Of a stretch of DNA of 37,431 nt, positions 6,552 through 14,882 are shown piece after piece. The DNA comes from Rhodocyclales bacterium GT-UBC (GTDB taxonomy: Bacteria > Pseudomonadota > Gammaproteobacteria > Burkholderiales > Rhodocyclaceae). The notes under the pieces are model-generated. The model was not told where the DNA came from, made no database searches, and saw nothing but the letters and a program-made list of their open reading frames with translations. The DNA lies in NCBI GenBank assembly GCA_003583745.1, contig QXPY01000020.1, positions 1 to 37,431 of the forward strand, given 5' to 3'. The stretch's first letter is position 1, and every line of letters begins with the position of its first letter. A program made the position numbers and the translations under genes.

Positions 6552-7421
6552 ATGAATCCCACCGCCTTCGCCCTCGTCGTCAGCGGCGCCCTGCTCCACG
6601 CCACCTGGAACCTGCTGGCCAAGAAAGCCTCCGGCGGCGCACCGTTCGTTTGGCTATATGGCGTGGTCAGCCTAGTCATCGCCCTGCCCTTCGGCCTCCA
6701 TGCCTGGCAGGGCGGCGACCAGGGCTTGAGCCTGCCGGCGTGGATAGCGATTGCCGCCAGCGCCATCACCCATCTGGTGTATTCGCTGACGTTGCAAAAG
6801 GGCTACCAGGCCAGCGAGTTTTCGGTGGTCTATCCACTGGCCCGGGGTAGCGGCCCGTTGTTTGCGGTGTGCGCGGCCATTCTTTTTCTCGGCGAGCGGC
6901 CGACCCTACTGGGCTGGGTGGGCATCGCCTCGATCATCGTCGGCATCCTGCTGATCTCGGGCCTGGCCTCCGGCAGCCTTTTCGCCAGCGAGCGTGCCAG
7001 AAAAGGGATTTTCTGGGGCGTACTGACCGGCCTGACCATCGCCGGCTATACCGTGGTCGATGGCTGGGCGGTGAAATCGCTGGGCATGGCGCCAGTGATC
7101 TACTACGCGCTGGGCCTGGCCTTGCGCACCGCGCTGCTGGCGCCCAAGGTGCTACGCGACACAACGGCGTTGCGCGACCAGTGGCAGCGCAGCGCCAAGT
7201 ACATCGTCGCTGTCGGCGTGCTGTCGCCACTGGCCTACACGCTGGTGCTGTACGCCATGACGCTGGCGCCGCTGGTCTATGTCGCGCCGGCCCGCGAATT
7301 GTCCATGCTGATCGGCGTTGCCTTTGGCGCCAAGCTGCTGCGCGAGTCGTTCAGCGTCAGCCGCCTGATTGGCACGACGCTGATGGTGGCCGGCGTGGCG
7401 CTGCTGGCGGTGGCGAAATGA
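6552..7421 (+). CDS. EamA/DMT-family transporter
   Basis: A ten-helix inner-membrane protein of 289 residues built from two EamA repeats (about 5-135 and 150-288). Diagnostic pieces are ALLHATWNLLAKKA in helix 1, VYPLARGSGPLFAV at the end of the first repeat and VYVAPARELSMLIGVAFG in the second. Members of the drug/metabolite transporter superfamily export amino acids, metabolites or cations, but the substrate cannot be read from the sequence. GC content and codon use rise sharply here compared with the genes upstream. This gene therefore marks the return to core chromosome. The 226-nt gap before it holds nothing I recognise. Confidence 0.88.
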   Translation: MNPTAFALVVSGALLHATWNLLAKKASGGAPFVWLYGVVSLVIALPFGLHAWQGGDQGLSLPAWIAIAASAITHLVYSLTLQKGYQASEFSVVYPLARGSGPLFAVCAAILFLGERPTLLGWVGIASIIVGILLISGLASGSLFASERARKGIFWGVLTGLTIAGYTVVDGWAVKSLGMAPVIYYALGLALRTALLAPKVLRDTTALRDQWQRSAKYIVAVGVLSPLAYTLVLYAMTLAPLVYVAPARELSMLIGVAFGAKLLRESFSVSRLIGTTLMVAGVALLAVAK

Positions 7422-7567
7422 ATCCACCCGATCAGACATCACAGCTGTCGAATTGCTTTACACACTGCGATCGATGGGCTTGGGGATTTCTTGCCAATCC
7501 TTCTGCCACGGTAATTGGCCTATTCCATGCTCGATCTCTTTACATTTCTTAACAAAGGGGAATCAAG

Positions 7568-8230
7568 ATGAAAATCCGTGCTCTCGCGACAACCGTAGCT
7601 CTCCTTTTTGCAGGCGCAGCACAAGCGGACGTGATCACCTTGACTTTCGAGGGAGTCGGCAACCAAGCCAGCGTCAACAATTTTTATAACGGTGGCACAG
7701 ACAGTCTAGGCAACTCTGGAACCAATTATGGGATCCAGTTCGGAACCAACTCGCTCGGACTAATCGATGCGGATGCCAACGGTGGCAACGGCGGCAATTT
7801 CGCCAATGAACCTTCACCCAGCACGATATTGTTCTTTCTGAGTGGCACAGCAATTTTGAACTATATGCCGGGATTTACGACCGGCTTTTCCTTCTATTAC
7901 ACCTCGTCCACGGCTGCCTCGGTGAACGTTTACGATGGACTGGACGCGACCGGAAATCTGCTTGGCAGCATCGACCTGACTGCCAATTTCAACAATAACT
8001 GCACCGGCGATCCGACGGGTCGTTTCTGCCACTGGGACATCGGCTCCCTGGCTTTTACCGGCGTGGCCAAATCGATCGATTTTGGTGGAACTGTCGATAA
8101 TACGGGTTACGACAACATCACATTTGGCTCGACCAACCCGAGTGGCGTTCCTGAGCCAACGACTATTGCGTTGCTCGGGCTTGGCCTGGTTGGCGCAGCG
8201 GTAACCCGTCGTCGTCGCTCGAATATTTAA
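7568..8230 (+). CDS. PEP-CTERM sorting domain protein
   Basis: A 220-residue secreted protein. The signal peptide is MKIRALATTVALLFAGAAQA, cleaved after residue 20. The body is Asn/Gly/Thr-rich and beta-like, with two cysteines in NNNCTGDPTGRFC that could pair. Residues 194-220 are the sorting tail: VPEPTTI, a hydrophobic helix, and the RRRR end. The exosortase EpsH/XrtA system processes such tails in exopolysaccharide-producing bacteria, but no exosortase gene is in this window. AGGGGA (7556-7561) is the ribosome binding site. The gene stands alone and is followed by a strong terminator. Confidence 0.93.
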   Translation: MKIRALATTVALLFAGAAQADVITLTFEGVGNQASVNNFYNGGTDSLGNSGTNYGIQFGTNSLGLIDADANGGNGGNFANEPSPSTILFFLSGTAILNYMPGFTTGFSFYYTSSTAASVNVYDGLDATGNLLGSIDLTANFNNNCTGDPTGRFCHWDIGSLAFTGVAKSIDFGGTVDNTGYDNITFGSTNPSGVPEPTTIALLGLGLVGAAVTRRRRSNI

Positions 8231-8249
8231 CGGATTGAGTCTTTGATAC

Positions 8250-8282
8250 AGTAAAGGCGAAGTTCCCGACTTCGCCTTTACT
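8250..8282. terminator. bidirectional terminator between convergent genes
   Basis: A perfect 14-bp stem (8250-8263 with 8269-8282) has a 5-nt loop TCCCG. The stem ends are A/T-rich (AGTAAAG...CTTTACT), supplying short U tracts in both directions. It lies 20 bp after the PEP-CTERM gene and 84 bp after the end of the convergent pyruvate kinase gene. Confidence 0.85.
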
Positions 8283-8365
8283 ATTTCTGCCATACAGATT
8301 TCTCCGGCCGTCCCTTGGCAAGCGGCTAAATCCATCCAACGGAAACGAAACCTCTCCGCCGCCGG

Positions 8366-9784
8366 CTATTCAACCTCGGCAATGCGCAGCAGGTTGGTCG
8401 AGCCGGCCTTGCCGAAGGGGACGCCGGCCGAAATGACGATCGATTCGCCGCGCCGGGCGAAATGCTGTTCGCTGGCGATCCGGCAGGCCAGTTCGGTCAT
8501 CTTCAGTTCGTCGGTGGCTTCCGGGCAATGCACCGCATGGACGCCCCAGACCAGGGCGAGCTGGCGCGCTGCAGCGGCGCTCGGGGTGATGCCGACGATG
8601 GGCTTCTTGGGGCGTTCGCGCGCCATGCTGAAGGCCGAGCTGCCGGAACTGGTGTAGGCGACGATGGCGGCGGCATCGAGCCGGTCGGCGATGTTTTGCG
8701 CGGCGGCGCCGACGGCATCGGCCTTGGTCACCCACGAGGTGGGGTGCGAAACGCTCAAGACCTCATGGAAATGGCTGGTCGATTCGGTGCGTTCGATGAT
8801 TTTCGACATCGCCTGCACGGCGGCCACGGGCTGCTTGCCGGCGGCGGTTTCGGTGGTCAGCATCAGCGCATCGGCACCGTCGTAGATGGCGGCAGCGACA
8901 TCGGAGGCCTCGGCGCGCGAGGGCACCGGCGAAACGGCCATCGAATCGAGCAACTGCGTGGCGACGATGACCGGATTGCCGACTTTGCGGGCGGCACGAA
9001 CGACCTGCTTCTGGATGCCGGGCAGGTCTTCCGGTTCGGTGTCGAAGCCGAGATCGCCCCGGGCGATCATCACTGCGTCGCAGGCCGAAATGATGGCGTC
9101 GAGGTTGGCCAGCGATGCCCGCGAGTCGATCTTGGCAATCACCCGGGCCCGCTTGGCGACGATGCGTTTCAGTTCGACCAGATCCTGCGGTTTCTGGACG
9201 TAAGGCAGCGCCACCCAGTCGATGCCGAGTTCCAGGCCGTATTCGAGATCGACCCGGTCTTTCTCGGTAAAGGCGGTGAATTGCAGGTTACCGCTTTCGA
9301 TCGACAGGCAGCGGCGGGTGGCCAACACGCCCTGGCCGCGAACGACGCGGGCCTCGGCGAAATCGGCGGCGCAGGCCTCGACCTGCAGGCGGACGCGGCC
9401 GTCGTCGGCGAGGATGAACATCTGCTTTTTCAGTGCGGCGAAGAATTCGGCAAACGGCACCGGCACGCGTTGCTGATTGCCCACACCTGCTTCGAGCTCG
9501 AAGCGCACCAGCTGGCCTTCTTCAACCCGGATCGCGCCGTCCTCGATCTCGCCCAGGCGGATGCGCGGCCCCTGCAAGTCGAGCAGGATGCCGACCGGGC
9601 GATTGACCTGGCGTTCGACAGCGCGGATTTTCTCGAAGTAGCCTCGGTGCGCTTCACGCGTTCCGTGGCTGAAGTTGAGGCGAAAGACGTCTGCCCCGGC
9701 GTGGAACAGGCGCTGGATCGTCTCGTGTTCGGCGCTGGCCGGGCCAAGCGTGGCGATGATTTTGGCTTTTCGGTTGCGATGCAC
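8366..9784 (-). CDS. pyk: pyruvate kinase, divergent
   Basis: The product has 472 residues when started at GTG 9784, which has AAGGAGA at ideal spacing; the longer frame to 9850 has no support. It would convert phosphoenolpyruvate and ADP to pyruvate and ATP in the cytoplasm. Domains: barrel with KIIATLGPAS and RLNFSHG near the start, a B domain, the catalytic lysine in VIAKID, the metal site MIARGDLGFD, SPVPSRAEASDVAAAIYDGADA, and the C-terminal lid with TSSGSSA. Two unusual points: the usual KIE metal ligand is KID, and the MLSGETAxGxYP segment is LTTETAAGKQP. It is probably a second isozyme. Confidence 0.88.
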   Translation of the reverse strand: MHRNRKAKIIATLGPASAEHETIQRLFHAGADVFRLNFSHGTREAHRGYFEKIRAVERQVNRPVGILLDLQGPRIRLGEIEDGAIRVEEGQLVRFELEAGVGNQQRVPVPFAEFFAALKKQMFILADDGRVRLQVEACAADFAEARVVRGQGVLATRRCLSIESGNLQFTAFTEKDRVDLEYGLELGIDWVALPYVQKPQDLVELKRIVAKRARVIAKIDSRASLANLDAIISACDAVMIARGDLGFDTEPEDLPGIQKQVVRAARKVGNPVIVATQLLDSMAVSPVPSRAEASDVAAAIYDGADALMLTTETAAGKQPVAAVQAMSKIIERTESTSHFHEVLSVSHPTSWVTKADAVGAAAQNIADRLDAAAIVAYTSSGSSAFSMARERPKKPIVGITPSAAAARQLALVWGVHAVHCPEATDELKMTELACRIASEQHFARRGESIVISAGVPFGKAGSTNLLRIAEVE

Positions 9785-9894
9785 AGCCTGTCTCCTTTTT
9801 GTTTTGCTGCCGCCTAACCAGCCAACAGAGGCGGGCCAGGGAGCAAGCAAGCTTATCGGGCAAGCAGAAGTGCGATTCGGACGCGGCGGTCAAT

Positions 9895-9929
9895 CCGCAG
9901 ATCTGCGGTCGGACTCATCTCTTTGAGTC
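9895..9929. promoter_or_regulatory. palindrome and adjoining dyad upstream of pyruvate kinase
   Basis: CCGCAGATCTGCGG (9895-9908) is a perfect 14-bp palindrome. Directly after it GACTCA (9912-9917) and TGAGTC (9924-9929) form a dyad. The pair lies about 110 bp before the pyruvate kinase start on the minus strand, within its upstream region and downstream of the fsr terminator. The position fits operator sites, though no regulator can be named. Confidence 0.35.
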
Positions 9930-10009
9930 GGACCGCGTACGATTTTGTTATCCAATCATTCCCAAATCAAACCAATAAAACTCTGGATCAATCCATAAAT
10001 TGGATGCAA

Positions 10010-10036
10010 AAGGCCGACAGGGGCGCTGCCGGCCTT
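10010..10036 (-). terminator. rho-independent terminator of fsr
   Basis: Read on the minus strand, AAGGCCG (10036-10030) pairs with CGGCCTT (10016-10010), and a T-run of four continues past the stem. An inner CAG/CTG pairing shortens the loop. It starts about 20 nt after the stop codon of the MFS gene. Confidence 0.75.
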
Positions 10037-10056
10037 CAGACGTCAAGCGATCGGCG

Positions 10057-11277
10057 TCAAGCCTTCTTGATCGTCGGCAAGAATGCGGTCAGCAAGCCGA
10101 TCAAGGGCAGGAAAGCGCAGACCTGGTAAACCGTTTCGATGCTGGTAGCGTCGGCCAGTTGGCCGAGCAGCGCGGCGCCGATGCCGCCCATGCCGAAGGC
10201 GAAGCCGAAGAACAGGCCGGAGATGGCACCGACCTTGCCGGGCACCAGTTCCTGGGCATAGACCAGGATGGCCGAGAAGGCGGAGGCGAGGATCAGGCCG
10301 ATGATCACCGACAGCACGCCGGTCCAGAACAGCCCGACATGCGGCAGGAGCAGCGTGAACGGTGCAACGCCGAGGATGGAGACCCAGATCACCCGCTTGC
10401 GACCGACCCGGTCGCCAATCGGTCCGCCGGCCACGGTGCCGGCCGCGACGGCGAACAGGAAGGCGAACAGGTAGAGCTGCGCGGTGGCGATCGGCAGGCC
10501 GAACTTGTCCATCAGGTAGAAGGTGTAATAGCTGCTCAGGCTGGTCATGTAGAAGAACTTGGAGAACATCAGCAGGCCGAGGATGGCCAGCGACCAGCCG
10601 ATCTGGCGCCGGGTCAGGCCGTTGCCGGCATGCGCCTTCATGCGCTTCTTAAAATTGGCGACATGGTGGCTGGACCAGCGCCCGACGATGCTGAGCACAA
10701 CGACGCCGACCAGCGCGAACAGCGAGAACCAGGCGGCGCTGCCCTGCCCGCGCGGCTCGATGATCAAGGCAGCAAGCAGCGGGCCGATGGCCGAACCGAG
10801 ATTGCCGCCGATCTGGAATACCGATTGCGCCAGACCGGGCTGGCTGCCGGCTGCCATGCGGGCGACACGCGAGGATTCGGGATGGAAGATCGACGAACCG
10901 ATCCCGATGATCATCGCCGCCACCAGTACGGCACCGAAGCTGGTCGCCTGCGAGAGCAGCAGCAGGCCGACCAGCGTGAAGCCCATGCCGACGGGCAGCG
11001 AATAGGGTTTCGGGCGATGGTCGGTGTACAGGCCGATCAGCGGTTGCAGCAGCGAGGCGGTCAACTGGTAGGCCAGCGTAATCAGGCCGATCTGCCCGAA
11101 ACTCAGGTCGAGCCCGTGCTTGAGCATCGGGTAGATGGCGAGCAGCACCGACTGCATCATGTCGTTCAACAGGTGCGAAAAGCTGATTGCGGCGATCACC
11201 GGGTAGGTCGTGGCATTCAGCGCATCGACAGCCGGCGGCGCGGTGGGCGGCAGCTCGGCGGTGAGGGTCTTTTCCAT
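10057..11277 (-). CDS. fsr: MFS transporter, fosmidomycin resistance (Fsr) family
   Basis: A protein of 406 residues with twelve transmembrane helices. The sequence SFSHLLNDMMQSVLLAIYPML at the first helix, TDHRPKPYSLPVG in the loop 2-3 region, FHPESSRVARMAAGSQPGLAQSVFQIGGNLG in helix 4-5 and PIGDRVGRKRVI between helices 8 and 9 are the Fsr pattern. Fsr exports fosmidomycin in E. coli, while natural substrates are unknown. I start at ATG 11277, because the longer frame overlaps the regulatory region. It is divergent from an AraC regulator with 71 bp between the starts, which suggests control by that regulator. Confidence 0.88.
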   Translation of the reverse strand: MEKTLTAELPPTAPPAVDALNATTYPVIAAISFSHLLNDMMQSVLLAIYPMLKHGLDLSFGQIGLITLAYQLTASLLQPLIGLYTDHRPKPYSLPVGMGFTLVGLLLLSQATSFGAVLVAAMIIGIGSSIFHPESSRVARMAAGSQPGLAQSVFQIGGNLGSAIGPLLAALIIEPRGQGSAAWFSLFALVGVVVLSIVGRWSSHHVANFKKRMKAHAGNGLTRRQIGWSLAILGLLMFSKFFYMTSLSSYYTFYLMDKFGLPIATAQLYLFAFLFAVAAGTVAGGPIGDRVGRKRVIWVSILGVAPFTLLLPHVGLFWTGVLSVIIGLILASAFSAILVYAQELVPGKVGAISGLFFGFAFGMGGIGAALLGQLADATSIETVYQVCAFLPLIGLLTAFLPTIKKA

Positions 11278-11329
11278 GGGAGGACTTCCTAAGTACTGGA
11301 AGCACAGTCTAGAATGACCGATCCAAGCA

Positions 11330-11339
11330 TGTCCGGACA
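11330..11339. promoter_or_regulatory. candidate AraC operator in the divergent region
   Basis: TGTCCGGACA is a perfect 10-bp palindrome located 10 bp before the AraC start and 53 bp before the fsr start. A partial repeat TTGGACA follows at 11354-11360. A regulator site in this 71-bp shared promoter would be expected. The palindrome is short, so chance is possible. Confidence 0.35.
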
Positions 11340-11348
11340 AAAAATATC

Positions 11349-12167
11349 GTGAATTGGACAATTGCCGGTGCCGATGTCTCGACCCATGACGATCTGCACC
11401 AGACCCTGCCCCACCCGGTGACCGCCAAGGCGCGCAACTACCGGAGCGGCGAAACGCCGATGCACAGCCACCCGCGGATTCAGCTGATCTATGCCGGCAG
11501 CGGCGTCATGCGGGTCGAAACCGATGCCGGCTGCTGGGTGGTACCGCCGGTACGCGGCGTGTGGATTCCGGCCAACACGGCACACCGGGTGATCATGCTC
11601 GGCCCGGTCGAGATGCGCACGCTCTACATCCGCCCCGAGGCCGTGCCCGGCCTGCCCGAAACCTGTTGCCTGCTCGAAGTCAGCCCACTGTTGCGGGCGC
11701 TGATCCTGGCCCTGCTCGACGAACCGCTGGCCTACGACCTGCACGGCCGGGCCGGCCAGATTGCCGCGCTGGCGCTGAGCGAACTGCGCTTCCTCAAAAT
11801 CCCGGCGCTGCACCTGCCGATGCCGACCCAACGACGCCTGCATCGCTTGTGCGAAGAATTGATCGCCAACCCGGAAAGCCGCGAAACCCTCGAAACCCTG
11901 GCCGAACAGCAGGCCACCAGCAGCCGGACGCTGGCCCGTCAGTTCCAGCGCGAAACCGGCATGAGTTTTCGCCAGTGGCGGCAGCAGGCCCGCCTGGTCG
12001 AAGCGCTCGGCCACCTGGCCAACAACATGCCGGTCGCGCTGGTTGCCGAAAAGCTCGGCTACCGCAGCCCGAGCGCCTTTACCGCGATGTTCCGGCGCAC
12101 CCTGGGGGCCGAGCCACGCCGCTATTTTTCCGCCGAACTGGCCGAACCGGCACCGCCCCCGGCCTGA
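11349..12167 (+). CDS. AraC family regulator with N-terminal cupin
   Basis: A DNA-binding regulator of 272 residues. The N-terminal cupin-like sensor includes HSHPRIQLIYAGSGVMRV (about 38-55) and WVVPPVRGVWIPANTAHRV. The C-terminal AraC double helix-turn-helix (about 165-265) includes ATSSRTLARQFQRETGMSFRQWR and VALVAEKLGYRSPSAFTAMFRRTLG. This layout matches the NimR type, which in E. coli controls a divergently encoded drug exporter. The same arrangement with fsr here points to local control of that pump. GTG start at 11349. Confidence 0.88.
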   Translation: MNWTIAGADVSTHDDLHQTLPHPVTAKARNYRSGETPMHSHPRIQLIYAGSGVMRVETDAGCWVVPPVRGVWIPANTAHRVIMLGPVEMRTLYIRPEAVPGLPETCCLLEVSPLLRALILALLDEPLAYDLHGRAGQIAALALSELRFLKIPALHLPMPTQRRLHRLCEELIANPESRETLETLAEQQATSSRTLARQFQRETGMSFRQWRQQARLVEALGHLANNMPVALVAEKLGYRSPSAFTAMFRRTLGAEPRRYFSAELAEPAPPPA

Positions 12168-12180
12168 GCCGGCTCAGGCC
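12161..12180. terminator. 20-bp palindrome holding both stop codons
   Basis: GGCCTGAGCCGGCTCAGGCC is perfectly self-complementary. The TGA ending the AraC gene (12165-12167) and the TGA ending the convergent hydrolase (12176-12174 on the minus strand) lie symmetrically inside it. As RNA it would fold to an 8-bp stem with a CCGG loop in either direction, without a U tract. It may serve as a shared terminator or 3'-end stabiliser. Confidence 0.6.
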
Positions 12181-12971
12181 AGCCCTTCCAGCCAGTCGAG
12201 CAGGTCGGCGGCGGCTTCCGGCCATTGCGGGTCGAGCATCAGCATGTGGCCGGCGCCGCGAATGACGATATTTTTGGCCTGCCAGCTTGCTGCCGTGAAA
12301 TGCAGCAGCGAGGCCGGGAAGACCTGGTCTTCCGAGCCGCCCATCACCAGCGCCGGAATCCTCGCCCGGCGACGGGCGATGCGCAGCGGCGCGGTGACCA
12401 TTTCGGCCACCGCCTTTTCCGACTCGGGCTGGATCAACGGCAGGTATTGCAGGGTTTCCTCGGCCGGCATGTCGGGCGAGAAATAGACCTTGGCCATGGT
12501 ACGCATGGTCTTTTCGCTGGCCGTGCCATTCACCGCCTTGGGCAGTTCGGCGAAGAAATCCGGCATGGTCAGCGCAAAGCGGCTGGCCGTGCCGGCCGTC
12601 CCGGTCGGCGGCACCGGCGCCAGGAAGGCAACGGCACGGGCACTTCCCTGCTCCAGGTAGCGCTGGCTGACCAGGCAACCCATCGAATGCGCCACCAGCA
12701 CCGGCGCTTCCGGCAGCGCGGCAACGGCGGCGGCCAGATCGGCGACGAAATCGTCGATGCCGAACTCATCAAGCCGATCGCGCTCGCCGCTTTCGCCATG
12801 GCCTGAGAGGTCGACGGCATAGCAGTCGTAACCGTGCTGCTGAAAATAGGGGATGAAGCGGACGTTCCACAGGGCGGCATGGCTGTAACCACCATGCACG
12901 AACAGCAAGGGCGGCCGGCCGGCCGACTGGCTGGCCGGGAAACGGTGAATCTGGACCTGACGGGGGGGCAT
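12174..12971 (-). CDS. alpha/beta hydrolase
   Basis: The protein has 265 residues from ATG 12971, which has GAGGA at proper distance. LLFVHGGYSHAALW (22-35) forms the oxyanion region. The nucleophile is Ser96 in AHSMG, Asp in GGSEDQVFP and His in GAGHMLMLD complete the triad. It is a cytoplasmic esterase- or lipase-like enzyme of unknown substrate. The nearest annotated resemblance would be to lysophospholipase or pimeloyl-ester-hydrolase-like proteins. It is convergent with the AraC gene, the stops being 6 bp apart, and divergent from the VOC gene. Confidence 0.88.
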   Translation of the reverse strand: MPPRQVQIHRFPASQSAGRPPLLFVHGGYSHAALWNVRFIPYFQQHGYDCYAVDLSGHGESGERDRLDEFGIDDFVADLAAAVAALPEAPVLVAHSMGCLVSQRYLEQGSARAVAFLAPVPPTGTAGTASRFALTMPDFFAELPKAVNGTASEKTMRTMAKVYFSPDMPAEETLQYLPLIQPESEKAVAEMVTAPLRIARRRARIPALVMGGSEDQVFPASLLHFTAASWQAKNIVIRGAGHMLMLDPQWPEAAADLLDWLEGLA

Positions 12972-13126
12972 GTGTAATCCTCGACAAATGAAGTGGCACG
13001 ACGGCGGCACAAGGCGCGCCGGGTGCGGGGAATGCCCCCGGTTTTATCACAAGGCAGTGGCTTTCTCGATGACAACGTATCGCGCGGGGCCATTCCAGGC
13101 AATCATCATCAGCAGGAAACAGAAAC

Positions 13127-13549
13127 ATGAAACAAGCAATCAGCTTCATCACCCTCGGCGTCGCCGATCTGGCCCGCAGCCGGGCGTTCTACAAGGCGCT
13201 GGGCTGGCAGGAGTCGTCTGCCAGCCAGGAAGGGATTGCCTTCTTCCAGGCCGGTTCGGTGGCCTTTGCGCTGTTCCAGCGCGAGGCCCTGGCCGAGGAT
13301 GCCAACGTCGCGCCGGAAGGCAGCGGCTTCAATGCCTTCACCCTGGCTCACAACGTTCCCTCGGAAGCGGCGGTCGTTGCGCTACTCGACGAAGCGGTGG
13401 CGGCCGGCGGCAAGCTGGTGCGCCCGGCCGACAAGGTGTTCTGGGGCGGTTTCCGGGGCTATTTCGCCGATCCCGACGGTTTCCTGTGGGAGGCCTGCCA
13501 CAACCCCTTCGTCGAGCTCGATGCCGAAGGTTTCATCCGCCTGCCTTGA
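13127..13549 (+). CDS. VOC (glyoxalase/dioxygenase fold) family protein
   Basis: A 140-residue protein with two beta-alpha-beta-beta-beta modules. The start FITLGVADLARSRAFYKALGW and the end GYFADPDGFLWEACHNP are the standard ends of the single VOC domain. The Glu in WEAC is the usual metal ligand of the second module, while the first module shows no obvious His ligand, so catalysis is uncertain. A ribosome binding site AGGA (13112-13115) fits. It is followed after 44 bp by the ArsC-like gene on the same strand. Confidence 0.85.
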   Translation: MKQAISFITLGVADLARSRAFYKALGWQESSASQEGIAFFQAGSVAFALFQREALAEDANVAPEGSGFNAFTLAHNVPSEAAVVALLDEAVAAGGKLVRPADKVFWGGFRGYFADPDGFLWEACHNPFVELDAEGFIRLP

Positions 13550-13593
13550 GCGCTGCGGCACAATCCGCCCCACCCCGCATTGGAAGGACATTC

Positions 13594-13941
13594 ATGACCA
13601 CCTACTATCACAACGCCCGCTGCTCCAAATCCCGCGATGCCCTGGCCCTGCTCCGCGAGCGCGGCATCGAGCCGAGCATCATCGCTTACCTGGAACAACC
13701 ACCCGGCGCGGCGGAAATCACGACGCTGCTCGCTCAGCTCGGTTTTGCCGATGCGCGCCAGCTGATGCGCCAGGGGGAAGCGGAATACAAGGAACTCGAT
13801 CTCGCCAACCCGGCGCTGTCGCAGGCGGCGCTGATCGAGGCGCTGGCGGCGCATCCGCGGCTGATCGAACGGCCGATCTTCGTGCATGCCGGCAAGGCGG
13901 TGATCGGCCGCCCGCCCGAGCGCGTGCTGGAGCTGCTCTAG
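13594..13941 (+). CDS. ArsC-family reductase (glutaredoxin-type arsenate reductase like)
   Basis: This protein has 115 residues with the thioredoxin-like ArsC fold. The active cysteine is Cys10 in HNARCSKSRDAL, and the anion-binding arginine is in LIERPIFV, both as in plasmid R773 ArsC and YfgD. The C-terminus GRPPERVLELL is also typical. True ArsC reduces arsenate using glutathione and glutaredoxin, while YfgD-type paralogues may do other thiol chemistry. No ars genes (arsB, arsR) are nearby, so arsenate resistance is unproven. AAGGA (13583-13587) is the ribosome binding site. Confidence 0.88.
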   Translation: MTTYYHNARCSKSRDALALLRERGIEPSIIAYLEQPPGAAEITTLLAQLGFADARQLMRQGEAEYKELDLANPALSQAALIEALAAHPRLIERPIFVHAGKAVIGRPPERVLELL

Positions 13942-13951
13942 CCGGCCCGGC

Positions 13952-14869
13952 TCACTTGCCGGTGGCGGCCAACCGCCACGGGGCATGGCCAAAGTTTTCG
14001 ACCAGGAAATCGATCATCGCCCGAACCTTGGGCGCGACATGGCGGCCGCTCGGATAGGTGGCGTGCAAGGGTACCGGCTCGACGTGGTGCCAGTCGGTGA
14101 GGATGGGCACCAGATCGCCCCGGCGTAGCGCCTCACCGGCCACGACATCGGTCAGCCGGGTGATGCCGACGCCGGCCAGCGCCAGTTGCAGCACCGTTTC
14201 GGTATTGTTGGCGACAACATTGCCGCTGATATGGACGACGCGCACGCCATCGTCGGTATCGAACGGCCAGCGCCGCAAGGCCGGCAGGCTGGTGATCCAC
14301 AGACAATTGTGCTGTTGCAGGTCATCCGGCGTTTGCGGCGTGCCGTAGCGTTCGAGATAGGCCGGCGCGGCGCAGATGACGCGCTGCACATTGCAGATGC
14401 GGCGGGCGATCAGCGAAGAATCATCGAGGGCGCCGATACGCACGATCAGGTCGAAATGATCGCTAGCTATGCCGGGCAACTGGTCGTTGATGGTCAGCTC
14501 CAACTCGACATCCGGATAGGCTTCGAGAAAGCGCGGAATGGCCGGCGTCAGCTGGTGCATGCCGAAGGCCGAACCGCAGTGCAGACGAAGCAGGCCACGC
14601 GGATGGCGGCCGGCTTCGGCGACTTCGGCTTCCGCCTCGTCGATGGCGGCAAGGATCGGCCGCACCCGATTGAAAAATGCCTCACCTTCGGCCGTCATCT
14701 GTTGCCGGCGCGTACTGCGGGTCAGCAAGCGGACGCCAAGCCGGTCTTCCAGGCGCCCGACCAGCTTGGACAGGGCCGACGGTGTCAGCCCCATGTCACG
14801 GGCAGCCGCGGTAAAGCCGCCGGTTTCGACGGTGCGGACGAAAGCGAGCATTTCAGCGGTGCGATCCAT
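13952..14869 (-). CDS. LysR family transcriptional regulator
   Basis: This regulator has 305 residues. The winged helix is at 1-62 (MLAFVRTVETGGFTAAARDM, then PSALSKLVGRLEDRLGVRLL), and the substrate-binding domain is at about 90-295. It belongs to the AaeR/DsdC-like branch common next to small divergent genes. The start is separated by 120 bp from a divergent 72-residue gene, and an ATGAAATTTCAT palindrome sits just before its own start. It probably controls that gene and itself. It is convergent with the ArsC-like gene, with the ends 10 bp apart. Confidence 0.92.
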   Translation of the reverse strand: MDRTAEMLAFVRTVETGGFTAAARDMGLTPSALSKLVGRLEDRLGVRLLTRSTRRQQMTAEGEAFFNRVRPILAAIDEAEAEVAEAGRHPRGLLRLHCGSAFGMHQLTPAIPRFLEAYPDVELELTINDQLPGIASDHFDLIVRIGALDDSSLIARRICNVQRVICAAPAYLERYGTPQTPDDLQQHNCLWITSLPALRRWPFDTDDGVRVVHISGNVVANNTETVLQLALAGVGITRLTDVVAGEALRRGDLVPILTDWHHVEPVPLHATYPSGRHVAPKVRAMIDFLVENFGHAPWRLAATGK

Positions 14870-14882
14870 GTGCCAATTATGG

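Noticed and set aside
7479..7496. Possible sigma-54 promoter (TTGGGG...TTGCC) before the PEP-CTERM gene
   Set aside because: The GG to GC spacing is one nucleotide short of the required distance and the -24 box is poor.
8462..9817. 451-codon open frame opposite pyruvate kinase
   Set aside because: It is the complement of a conserved enzyme gene in GC-rich DNA; the translation is Gly/Asp/Arg/Gln-rich with no domain.
10000..11292. 430-codon open frame opposite the fsr gene
   Set aside because: Shadow of the MFS gene; low-complexity Gln/Asp/Glu-rich translation.
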